A stretch of DNA of 64,000 nt from Coix lacryma-jobi var. lacryma-jobi (Eukaryota > Streptophyta > Magnoliopsida > Poales > Poaceae). This document shows, piece by piece, positions 1-10,294 of this stretch. Both the position numbers and the translations under genes were made by a program. How positions within the stretch are numbered: the stretch's first letter is position 1; each line of letters starts with the position of its first letter. Below the pieces are notes generated by a model. The model was not told the origin of the DNA, made no database searches, and saw only the letters and a list, made by a program, of their open reading frames with translations. Location of the stretch: assembly GCA_009763385.1 (NCBI GenBank), contig CM019827.1, positions 91,000,314 through 91,064,313 of the forward strand, in the 5' to 3' direction.

Positions 1-1
1 G

Positions 2-112
2 CAATATAGAGTGTCTTGGAGTGAGCAAGACGACCGAGATGCCACTTGGGAAACGGAAGACTATCTAAAAGAGGTGTACCCACACTTTTATAAGATCTGG
101 TTAGTAACTTAA
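2..112 (+). pseudogene. 3' end of gypsy pol (chromodomain) of element A'
   Basis: This is the last 36 codons of a Ty3/gypsy polyprotein cut by the window edge, ending in TAA at 110-112. The peptide reads VSWSEQDDRDATWETEDYL and then VYPHFY, which is the end of a chromodomain, and it is almost identical to the pol C terminus of element A at 21137-21243. It is followed by a PPT and a long LTR starting at 148. Chromoviruses carry this domain at the integrase C terminus, where it is thought to steer integration to particular chromatin. Nothing upstream is visible, so whether the rest of this copy is intact is unknown. Confidence 0.9.
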
Positions 113-147
113 ATCTCGGGACGAGATTCTTTTAAGGAGGGGAGGGC
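113..147 (+). other. Pre-PPT hairpin and polypurine tract of A'
   Basis: Just after the pol stop the sequence AATCTCG-GGA-CGAGATT can fold into a perfect 7 bp stem. It is followed by TCTTTT and the purine run AAGGAGGGGAGGG (134-146), one base before the LTR start TGTAACAC at 148. The purine run is the expected plus-strand primer for reverse transcription. Elements A and B have the same arrangement. Confidence 0.85.
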
Positions 148-501
148 TGTAACACACCTGGTGTTAAGCAACCCTAATTGCATAACTTGACATCTCATAA
201 GCATGAAGCATTCTCATCTCATGTTGCATTTTGTTTGTTAAGTGTCATTTCATGTGTTGGCTGGCAATGTTATGCTTGGTGTGATGCTTGTTTGACTTGC
301 CTTTGGAGTGTGTGAGTCTCCTAAGTAGTTGAACCTTGTTGAGGAGTCAATTTGAAGCTAGGTTTGTGTTGGTCATTATGGCTAACCAAGTCACTAACCC
401 TAGTTGCCTTAATAGAGCCCTAGGAGTCCTTTTGTTTAACTAACTGAGACCTCCTTGATAGAAGCTTTGCATGGTTGTGGGCCCTTAATCAAAAGTGTGT
501 A

Positions 502-760
502 CTCCCTCCATCCGAAATTATAAGACATTCCAAGAATCTTGGAGAGTCAAAGTTTTTTAACTTTGACCAAAATTTTAGAGAGAAACGTAAAGATTTATGA
601 CATCTAGTATGTATGTTATGAACATATAACTAATGAAGAATCTCATTGTACTTAGTTGGTATCATAAATATTATTATATTATTATATAAATTTGGTCAAA
701 GTTGAAAAACTTTGACTCTCCAGGATTCTTGGAATGTCTTATAATTTGGAATGGAGGGAG
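502..760. mobile_element. Stowaway-like MITE
   Basis: A 259 bp palindromic element begins CTCCCTCCATCC and ends with a matching inverted GGAGGGAG. The inverted repeats extend about 55-60 bp (for example CTTTGACTCTCC against GGAGAGTCAAAG). It is flanked by TA on both sides (500-501 and 761-762). The related LTRs at 10648-10655 and about 21632 lack it and read straight across as GTGTAGAATTT, an empty site with a single TA. Ends and TA duplication are those of Tc1/mariner-type Stowaway MITEs. No coding capacity; it would be moved by a transposase encoded elsewhere. Confidence 0.93.
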
Positions 761-3049
761 TAGAATTTAGAGTAGAACAAAATGTGTTTAAGGGCCAACT
801 CATGAAAATGAGTTTAACAAGGTGTTTTAGGACCCACAACGCAGAAATGGGGGAGTTTAGACTTAGTAAAATTCTTCTAAGTCCTAACTGCCAAATCAGT
901 TTCGTTGAGCGATCTTTGGAGCTTTCCTGAGAGTAATCTAGGCCGAACCAAAGCTTGATCTTGTAACCAAAGTTGTAGTCGGCATGTAGCTCTACTCAAT
1001 GGAACAAGTGGTTTAGTATTTCATCGAGTGGATTAGGAGTTAATCGCGTCCAAAATCCGGCCGTCAGTCGGCCATCAGAGCCTGAACCCGGCCATCCAGT
1101 TTGAATCGGCGCCGTGTCGTGGCCGACTGCGCGCAGGACTCGCCCGCCGCGTGGCGCGCGCCGGCCGGGGATGCAGCGTTCGCGCGCGGCGTGGCGTGCA
1201 CATGGCCGCCCTCGCCCCTGCCCGATGCCGCACTCCCTCCATTCTGTCCCTCTCGATCTCTTGTCGTCGCCCAAGCGGAAAAGAGGGGGGGAAAAAGAGC
1301 ACCGCCGCCGTTCGCCGCCGTCCGGCCGCCTCGCCGCAAGCCCAACGACCCACAAAGCTTCGCCGTGAGCCCCCGCACCTCTTGCTACCCTTAGCGCCCC
1401 GTAGGAGACCCTAGGCAAGCCCCGGGATGAGCCACCGCCATGGCCGCCATGACCGCCAAGCTCGGTTCGCCGTGGCCGGCCTCCTTCCCGTGGTTTCGTG
1501 TCGCCCTAGCTCACGTTCGAGGGTTAGGGAGGTTCGTAGAAGAGGTAGAAGGTGACAGTTTGGCCAGTTAGGGTTTGGTGACCGCGGTACGCCGCGCCCG
1601 CCATGTCTGCCATGGCCGGTGAGCTCAGTCCGCCATGGCCAACCCCCTTTCCATGCCCGTCCGTTTGTCCTAGCTAGCTTTCGCGAGTCGCCTTGGACCG
1701 TAGAAGACGTTGGTGGTGTTAGTTGAGCCGATTAGGGTTTGGTAGTGACAGTACGCCGCGTCCGCCGTCCACCATGGTCACCCGAGTCGGCATGGCCGTG
1801 GTCGCGGATGCTTGGAGTGGGAACCCTGGCTCCTGAGCCTCGGGTTAGGGTTGTGAAGGTCGTCGGAGTAGAAATCGCGAGTTGGTTTGGCTCGGGATGA
1901 CAGGAGCCGGCCGACGTAGCATGGCCGCGCCGTCGTGTCCGCCATGGTCGCCGGCGAGCTCGATTTGAGCATGCGCTAGGCCTGTGTATGGTACCGTCGG
2001 GTGCGGAAGAAGGAGAGGAGTAGAGTGGTGGTGTTCGTTTTGCCGGGGAGGTCGCCGCCGGCGAGCTTCGCCGCGGTGAAACCTTCCCCAGCTTCTGTGT
2101 GACTCACCGGTGGGGTCGGTTTGACCTGGGGTCCCGCCAGTCAGTGGCTCGGGTCCCGGCTGTCAGTGTCTTGGGTGCAATAGTCTGGGTGCGTATAGCA
2201 GTTTAGGTTATAGAGGTTTTTCAGGGTTTTGTTTAAATAGATTTCAGAAATGTTTGATTAGCTTGTTTAATTCATATCTTGAGTTCTGTAAATGCTAAAA
2301 TGGTGAAATAAGTTTTGTTAGGTTTGTTGTGATGAGTTCTATGCATGAAAAATATAATATGTTCAGTTTGTGATAAAGTTATGTGTAGTTATATTTAATT
2401 CATGCTTAGGCTGAAATCTTGTTAAATGCATAGTAATCTGTGTATTGCTCAGAAAAATGTGATTCTTGTTTTGTTAGGTTTGTATTGATGAATAGTTTCT
2501 GGGAAAAATGTAACATGATGTTGTTTTGTGGAATATTTTGGCAATAGCAATTAAAATGATGAAGTGTTGTTTTCTTGTTTATTTTGTAGTAATTAGAATA
2601 TGAGGAGTTTGAACCCGATAATTTTTATACACTGCTCTTGTGCTAAGAAGTTCAGTAGAAAATTGGGAAATTTGCTGTTTGACGCTTTTTGCTAGGGTGT
2701 GTAGTTCAAAGCATCTTTTCATGGTAGAATTTGTCTTTTTCATAGAGAATGGAGTTTAAGTCCAAATTGGGTGAAATTTGGACAGAGGACAAGTTTATGT
2801 GTTGTTAACTTCCTGGAATTTCTGTGGATTTTTCCAAAGCTGTCTAGGATGGGTTGCTGTTATAGGCTTGATTAAAGGGATTTATTTCAGCAAGCAATTA
2901 AAAGGGAATAAATTAATTAAGTGAAATGCTTGCTGTGGTAATTGTGAATCCTAACCAATTAATTAGGTAGGTTAATTGTTTGGTTTGATGTTAAAGTCTT
3001 TTGTAACCACTAGTTTGATGTTAACTACCTTGTTGGACAGAACGCAGTA

Positions 3050-3118
3050 GATGACATGTGTTTATCTCCTGAGTTATCTTAGCAGATGACATGTGCTTAT
3101 CTCCTGAGTTGTCTTGTT
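3050..3118. repeat. 35 bp tandem duplication in LTR A'
   Basis: The block GATGACATGTG followed by TTATCTCCTGAGTT occurs twice in a row with a 35 bp period. The LTRs of element A at 12926-12960 and 34372-34405 have a single copy, so this is a private duplication in A'. Confidence 0.8.
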
Positions 3119-4395
3119 CTATGTTGCATCACCAGTGCATTCCATGTGCATTCATATTACTTATACATGTCATGGATCATACAGGATCGGTAGTGGAGAC
3201 CCAGAACCCGCCACCGGAGGAGCCGTGTCCGGAGGAGACCCAGGACCAGAGGACCGAAGAAGGAGACGTCGAGGCCCTGCCTGAGTGCCTCGACCATCGT
3301 CCCTCCGACTTTGAACGAGGCAAGCCCCGAAGCATTCTAAGTCTCCTACCAATCTTTTATAAATGCAATCGAGTCAATATAATGATTGTTGCATTAAGTT
3401 ATAGGAGTTGAATGATACCGTTGATGAATTACATACTTATCCTTGTCCACCGTAATTACTATCTTGATATCCCTGCTAAGTCTAGGCTCGTTTATGCTTA
3501 GCCTGCTTAGACCGGTAAAAGTCGGGTGATTCCCTGTCTCCCGCATATAGGTGGATACCGATCATGACTAGCCTCGTGCTATCATGGAGATAACCATGTG
3601 ATAATTAATCTGAGACCGGGCGGGATGTAGGAGCAGCAGGACATGGGTCCTGTGTGCTAGTAGTCTTCCGTCTGTGTTGATTAGGACCCGACGAAGGCAC
3701 ACCTCAGTCATTTTGAACACGTCAATCACTTAACGGAGTAGGTCTGAGTACCTCCCATGAAGCCGAGTAGGGCTATTCGAGCCGGTGATGGAGATGTTGA
3801 CGCCTAACACCTAGGGCCTTACATGTACCGTGGGCAACTATTCTGAGCGACCTGGCATGGTCCGTGGACAGGCGGGGCCTAATTGACCTGGCATGACCGT
3901 GGGCAGTTATAGCTTGAGCGACCTGGCATTGAGATAACCCCCGGTGTAGAAGGGCCCATGTCCGTCCCACGCATTGTGTTCTCGAATTTTCTGAAGTGGC
4001 CGCCGACGGCTGCCTGGCAAGGTGTGATCGGGCGAGTGTGCGACATTTTTATCCCTAGCTGGTAGGAATCGATTATAATCGCCATCGCTCCTGGTTAGTG
4101 AGTAACTTGACTGGGCATGTGTTACCGTAGTAACTTATGGAACTAAAGATGGTTATGGTACTGAATCTGAAAGGCTATTGATGAAATAGTCACTCTTGCT
4201 TGATTAATTAGCCTAAGTGATTGCTCTAGATCAGGTGCAAATCTAGTTAATCAGGTTAATTATGTAAAATTTACTGCTAATACTCTAATGATGATTATTT
4301 AATAATGAATATGCTTTTATGCTAAAAGGTAAGTATAGCCAACCCCAGATACAGCCTTCCATACTCCTTGGTGTCGTTTATTTCTGGTTTATGAC

Positions 4396-4452
4396 GGGTA
4401 AGTCTAGTTGAGTACCTTCTCGTACTCATGGTTCTTTCCCTTGTTGTTGCAG
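4396..4452 (+). promoter_or_regulatory. Conserved GTAAGT / hairpin / TTGCAG block in LTR A'
   Basis: The block has GGGTAAGT, a stem GAGTAC (4410-4415) pairing with GTACTC (4422-4427), a pyrimidine-rich stretch and TTGCAG ending at 4452. The same order occurs at 14235-14290, 35745-35802 and, in a different family, 36600-36652. It resembles a very short intron or an RNA structure in R/U5; the function is inferred only. Confidence 0.5.
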
Positions 4453-4866
4453 ATGGGCAATGCTTCTACGGCTATTGCGAGAACTGTCTGTACCCCATCG
4501 AGAGTGGTGACTAGACTAGGGGCATCGTCGACTCTTATTCTCTCCTGATGCTTTTGTGGACTGATCAGGCAATGGCACCGTATTGTGAACCGAGAACTTA
4601 TGTTTAAAACTATGTTGCTTCCGCTTTCAAAATTCGAACTATGGTTTGTAATAACTGTTGAATTCCAATGTATTTGAATTATGTGCGAACTGAATCTACC
4701 TCGTGGACATGTACGCTTATCTATTACGATCTTGGCTAAAGTTGAATGATTTGAAATCCTTCGAGATTTCCGGACTACCGGGTTTGTACGTGCTTAAGTA
4801 CCTGTAATCTCTGTGAAAGCGGGGATTCGGTGCTTAATCTGGTATAAATTGGTCAGTTCTGTCACA

Positions 4867-6486
4867 TATGATCTAGAAATACATTACCATCTAAGTAAGG
4901 AAAATGTAGTTGCTGATGCTCTCAGCCGGAACCCTCACTGTAGTTGCTTGTCAGTAGCACCCATGAATCTTAGTTTGTGTCAAGAGCTGGCAAAGTTGGG
5001 TATAGAAATAGTTTCGCAAGGAAGCCTGACTAATGTTAGAGTCGAACCTACTATACGAGAAGAAATTATAGTAGCCCAGAAGGAGAACAAGGGGATAGGT
5101 CATATTATAGCAAAAATCAAAGCAAGGGAAACAACTTGTTTCAGAGTTGATGAAGCAGGTGTGTTTTGGTTTAAGGACCGATTGGTTGTTCCCAAGGTAC
5201 CCGAGCTCAGACAGAAGATTCTTGATGAAGCTCATCTTACCAGGTTAGCCATCCATCCAGGAAGTAATAAAATGTATCAAGATTTGAAACAAAGATTTTG
5301 GTGGACAAAAATGAAGATTGAAATAGCTCGCTATGTGGCTCATTGCGATACTTATCAGAAAGTAAAGGCAGTACGTCTGAAGCCAGCAGGTGAGTTACAA
5401 CCTTTGCCTATTCCAGCTTCGAAATGGGAGGATATTAGCACGGATTTCATCGTGGGTCTTCCCAAAACTTCCAAGGGATTTGACTCGATATGGGTAATCG
5501 TAGATCGTCTAACCAAATCAGCTCATTTTATCCCAGTCAAGGCTACTCATAGAACTCCTGTCTATGCTCGAATCTATATAGCCAGAATTCTAAGTCTCCA
5601 TGGAGTACCAAAGACCATAGTCTCTGATAGGGGAACATAGTTTGTCTCTCCGTTTTGGAAACATTTACATGAATCATTAGGAACCAAACTTATTTTTAGC
5701 ACAACATATCATCCTCAGACTGGAGGTCAAACCGTGAGGGTACATCAGATTTTAGAAGATATGTTGAGATCCTGTGTGCTCACCTATCCTCATCAATGGG
5801 ATTAATGTCTTCCATTAGCAGAGTTTTCTTATAATAATAGCTATCAAGAAAGTATCAAGATGGCACCATTCGAAGCACTTTATGGACAAAGGTGTCGAAC
5901 CCCGTTGAACTGGTCAGAGCCTGGCAAGAGAAACTTTTTCGGAGTTGATTTAGTAAAAGAAACTGAAGAAAAAGTAAAACAAATACAAAATAATCCGAAG
6001 GTAGCCCAGACCCGACAAAAGAGTTACGCAGACAGAAGACGGAGACCATTATTATTTTCTGAGGGAAGCTACGTATACCTGAAAGTGTCACTAATGAAGG
6101 GAGTGGTTCGGTTTGGAGTAAAGGGAAAGCTGGCACCTCGATACATCGGACCGTTCAAAATTATAAAGCGGTGTGGAAAGCAAGCATATCGGTTAGAGTT
6201 GCCTGAACAACTTGCTGTTGTACATAATGTGTTCCATGTGTCTAAGTTAAAGCAATGTTTACGAGTGCCCGACAAAGTGATGAATTATGAAGGCGTGGAC
6301 ATTCAGCCAGATATGACTTATTCAGAATATCCAGTCAAAGTGCTTGATCAAAAGGACCGAGTCACCCGAAGTAGAACTGTTAGATTCTATAAAGTGCAAT
6401 TGGATCAACACTCAGAAGAAGAGGCCACGTGGGAATCTGAAGTTTTTCTGTTGGAGCACTTCCCAGATTTCCTCGCTTCCATTTAG
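4867..6486 (+). pseudogene. Element B pol 3' part: RNase H end, integrase, chromodomain
   Basis: One frame reads from the A' LTR edge to TAG at 6484-6486. It opens with the end of RNase H (NVVADALSR), then the integrase zinc-binding region (HLTRLAIHPG ... HCDTYQKVK, where the second Cys of the CxxC is replaced by Tyr), the catalytic core (STDFIVGLP, VSDRGT, HPQTGGQ), a GPF/Y-type segment (LAPRYIGPFKI) and a C-terminal chromodomain (EEEATWESEVFLLEHFPDF). Two in-frame stops break it: TAG at 5638-5640, where a Gln is expected, and TAA at 5803-5805, where a Lys is typical. The rest of B's pol lies left of the window beyond the A' insertion. B belongs to the Tekay/Del type but is clearly diverged from A. 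The lost zinc ligand and the stops mean it cannot make active integrase. Confidence 0.93.
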
Positions 6487-6627
6487 GTATGTGTTTCACT
6501 GATCTAGGAAAACTTACATTGGTACCTTAGGGAAAAGTCATAGATTTAGATCGTGACACATTTCCTTTTCCATTACTTAGTCAGTCAAACCAATCTCGTG
6601 ACGAGATTTCTTTAAGGGGGGAGGAGC
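6487..6627 (+). other. Short 3' untranslated stretch, hairpin and PPT of element B
   Basis: About 140 bp separate the pol stop from the LTR. The hairpin AATCTCG-TGA-CGAGATT (6592-6608) is followed by TCTTT and the purine tract AAGGGGGGAGGAG (6614-6626), immediately before the LTR start TGAAACACC at 6628. The hairpin has the same stem as in A' but a different loop. Confidence 0.8.
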
Positions 6628-9600
6628 TGAAACACCTTTGGTGTTTAAGTCAACTAAAACCTGACATGTCATCATCAGCATGAAAGCATGCATGTAGTTA
6701 CATAAAGCATGCATCTACAAATTTCATGAAAACTTGATCTCAAATGCATCATGTGATTGTTCATTACTGTTAATGTCAGGAATATGTTATAATTAGAGAA
6801 TGAGTGCTGGCTGATTTCTAGTGAAGAAGAGTCAAAGGGACATGGGTTTAGGGAAAACTACAAGTCCTTAAAATCTAAGCTGAATCAGGGCATGGCTCTT
6901 AAAACAAAGTTGTAGAAACTAACGAAAGGAACAACTTTGGTATAATAAGTTAACTAAGATTCTGCACAGAATTTGAATTGAAACAAATTTGTTTAAACCC
7001 TAGAATCTACCCTTGAACTACAGTTTGGAAACCTTTGAGAATCTGACCTTTGCCCTTTAATCAAAGTTGTAGGAAATGGCAAATGTGACAACTTTTATGT
7101 TTACAGGATTTGAAGTTCTTCAGAAAATTTCAAAGTAATTTAAGAAACCAGCTTGGGTCAAATTTGAATTCAAACTCTAATTCAAAAACTAAGCTGAATT
7201 GGCTCTTGGTCCTTTAAGAAAATTTGTAGAGCACAAAATTCTGAACAACTTTCATTCTTACAAATTTTGCACTTTAGTTCAAAATTTGGTCGCAATTTAA
7301 AAGGGGACAAAACTCACTGTAGCTACAGTTCATGGGGGCTTGCATGGCGGCCACCGCGCGTCGCGGCGCGTTCCGGCATCGACACGTCCCCGTCCACGCG
7401 CCACCCGCTCCGTCCGCAAGCACCACTCGCTGGCACACCCTCTGAGCTCCTCGTCGCCTACTTAGGCCCTCTCCTCACCGCGCTCTACTCCTTTCTTCCT
7501 CCTCTGTTCTCACCGGCGGTGGGCAGGGAACTCCGTCGACGGAATCCGTCGTCGTCGAGCTTCCTCCGCCATTGCCGGCTTAACCACTATCCCGACGAAC
7601 CCTTGAGCACCTCCCCGACCTATTGAATCGAGCGCTAGCCACCTGCATTGCCCGCACCGAGCTCTTCTTCCCCAACTCCGGCAAGCCGCCGCCGCGGGCG
7701 TCTTCACGTCGTGTGGTCAGTGTGGTGCTCCTCGGGTCAAATTGTTTGCGCCAATAGCTTCGTCTCGGCTCGCTGACCACCATCGACTCGCCCTTTCGGT
7801 CTCTACTGCACAGGGTTGGCCGGAACGCCGTCGCAAGGACTCAGAACGCCTCCACCATTGCCGCCGTCGTCGACCTCAACCTTCCCGAGCCACTCCGACC
7901 AAGCCGACGCGCGCACCTGCCCTAGGTGAGCACTCTGGTGCCGATGCTCGCCTCTGCTTGGATGCTACCGCGCTGCTTCGGCCGGAACGCCAGCGCGCCG
8001 CCGGGCATGGCATGGCCGAGCCACCATTGCCGCCGCCGTCGCGTCTCCGGCCATGGTTGGTCGCAACCAAAACCACCCATGTGTTCGCAATGCGTTGAGG
8101 AGTGTCGTGGTGGTATCGGTTTGGCCTCTGGCCTCGCCGTCGGCGAGAACGGGCGGTGGTCAGCGCCGCCGCGCGCTGGTCAGCGCGCTAGGCCGGCCTG
8201 ACGTCCTGGCCCCGCCTGTCAGCGGCTTAGGGTTTAGGGTTTTTCCATTTTTCGCGATGATGAACAGTAGTGGGTTTTGTTATTTTTGCTGTATTTTTGT
8301 TATAGCTCCAAAAATTCTGAAATTTTTTGTGTAGACTCTCTGACCTAGGAAGAAATTTATAAAAATGATAAACTGGGAATTTGGACAAGTTTTGTTTGGG
8401 AATTAAAATACCCAATTAATTAGTTTTAGCACTTTAAATAATTTTTGTAGGCTTTTCCTGAAGTCCAAAAATTGTGAAATCAATTTTGTAGTACCTTGCA
8501 GCACATAACACACCTCTGCAAAAAGTTTGAGCCCCTTTGGTGAAAACAAATTTTCAACCATAATAATTAAACCTTTAATTAATAAAAGTAATTATGAGTT
8601 TGATTGATTTAATTTCTGAAGTTTATGTATGCATTCTAGGTTAGTAAGGTTGGTGTGTCACTGTTATGTTAATTAAGTCTGTTCACACAGAAAGTTTTGG
8701 GTTAGGAGAAAACCCTTTGGTGAAATCCTAGTGATGTTGTCTAACAAGCTAAATGTTTAATTAGCAACTAATATATATGAATGAGTTAATTTCTGTTGAA
8801 AAGAATCATGATTTACAGAGTTGAAATTATGTTCTTGTTAAGTTCTCTACTGAATGCCTACATTATGGGTTATGTACTTAACCATTGCTAATCATGTTGT
8901 GACAAGAAACTTGCCTTTGCATTGTTCCTATCATTTCTAGAACAGTTTCGGTAGAAATGAGATATCACATTGATAACGAGGTTTTCTGTTGAAATGTTGT
9001 ATAGCAAAGTTGTAGCACTTTTATATATCTAGCTGCTCCTAAAATGTCGTAATTGTTGGATGTATATGCTGGGAGTTATGCTCTGTTCAATCTGGGTATG
9101 AGGTGCTGTCCAGAATCTGGACAGTTTGTGAAAACTGAACTGTTTGGGGTATTTAACTTGTGAATCAGTTTTGGTGTATTATAAGAAAGTCGTGGAGGGT
9201 TTCATGTACTTTCCAGAATGGTTTAGATCACAATTTTTGATGACTCTGAACTCCAGTTATGGTCTGTGGAGCAGAGGTTCTTAAATTTGTCCAGAATCTG
9301 GACAGATTTAACCAATTGAATTGTTTGGTCCCCATGACCATGGAATCAGCTTTTGTGTATTACAGCAAAGTCGTAGAGAATTTGTTAAGCTTTCCATATT
9401 GTCTTATATCACCTAATTTGATGATTGTTAGCTCTGGTTATGGTTAAAACAATTTGGTACATGAAATCTGTTCGGAATATCATTTATGTCAATGTTGTTT
9501 CCACTTGTGACGTCAGTTTCAGAATTCAGTATAGAGTTGTTGTTTGATTACTGTACTCTTCCACTGATAGTTGTCCAACATCATAAGCATTCATTCATAT

Positions 9601-10294
9601 ACGCATCACATGCATCTTATTTATACTTGTTCGTTATATTGCGTTTAGAAACCGAGGTTAGCACGGATCAGCCAGAAATCGCAGCAAGGGAGGCACCGGT
9701 CTTCTACGAGGTTGGATTTCACATCTGTGGGGACGAACCAGAAGAGGAACCCCAAGGCAAGCCCCGGTGCATTTGCCCCTACCTTGCATTTTTTTTAATA
9801 ATATACTTGTTGATAAAATTGTTGCATTAAGTTCAAGAGTTGGATGTTACCTATTTGATGCATTGACTACCTTGATTATTCCTTATATTATCCTTGTCTT
9901 TGGGTCATTTACAAATGCTTAGACTGCTTAGCCTTGCTCAATAGCATAGGTTTTTGAAAAGAGAGATAGTATTGTTGGGAACCCTTCCCTCGGTATGGGA
10001 TGGTATAATTAAAATTAGACCGGGCGGGTAACTTGCACAGGAAATGGAGTCCTGGTGTAGTGTTTCCGCCTGTGTCACATAGGGCCCGTCCGCTGTTGGC
10101 CCGTTGGATCGAGAACTATTTGTTAGTACTGGTCACATGCTTTGGTAAGCCCTACTGTGGCTATGCCCTTACTGGAACAGCGCACCCGCGCACTGGGAGT
10201 GGAGAGATGGCGGTAGTAGCATGTACCCACCCTGCTCGGTCCCCTGTTGGATGTTACTCAACAAGGCCATTGTAGGGCGGTGGTGTACTGTACT
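6628..10294 (+). repeat. Element B 3' LTR, left part
   Basis: The LTR starts TGAAACACC after the PPT and is interrupted at 10294 by insertion of element A; it resumes at 36221. Together the two parts give about 4.5 kb. A GC-rich stretch (7330-8220) holds only overlapping Pro/Arg-rich frames. A region at about 9590-9770 aligns in layout with the LTR of A (acidic peptide-like stretch followed by GGCAAGCCCCGG). I saw no other gene-like signal here. Confidence 0.88.
10290..10294. repeat. Target-site duplication of element A (left, GTACT)
   Basis: GTACT directly before the LTR start at 10295 matches GTACT at 36216-36220 directly after the LTR end. A 5 bp duplication is typical of gypsy integrase and fixes both ends of element A. 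Confidence 0.95.

Larger units (their letters stand above)
148..4866 (+). repeat. 3' LTR of Tekay-like gypsy element A' (4.7 kb)
   Basis: The repeat begins TGTAACACACC and ends TGTCACA, matching the LTRs of element A along its length. It is 4719 bp, longer than A's 5' LTR (4409 bp), mainly because of a MITE at 502-760 and a 35 bp tandem duplication at 3050-3118. It contains a GC-rich stretch (about 1030-2150) whose many short open frames lack supported coding function, an AT-rich stretch (2200-3000), and a short R/U5-like block near 4390-4452 conserved in A and B. At 4867 it abuts the RNase H coding region of element B, so A' inserted into B. The left target-site copy lies outside the window; the right copy would be TATGA at 4867-4871. 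Confidence 0.92.

Noticed and set aside
996..1418. Overlapping Pro/Arg/Ala-rich open frames on both strands in the GC-rich LTR block (also 10884-11380 and 21869-22340)
   Set aside because: Frames are open on several strands at once because of high GC, change between the three LTR copies by non-triplet indels, and show no domain.
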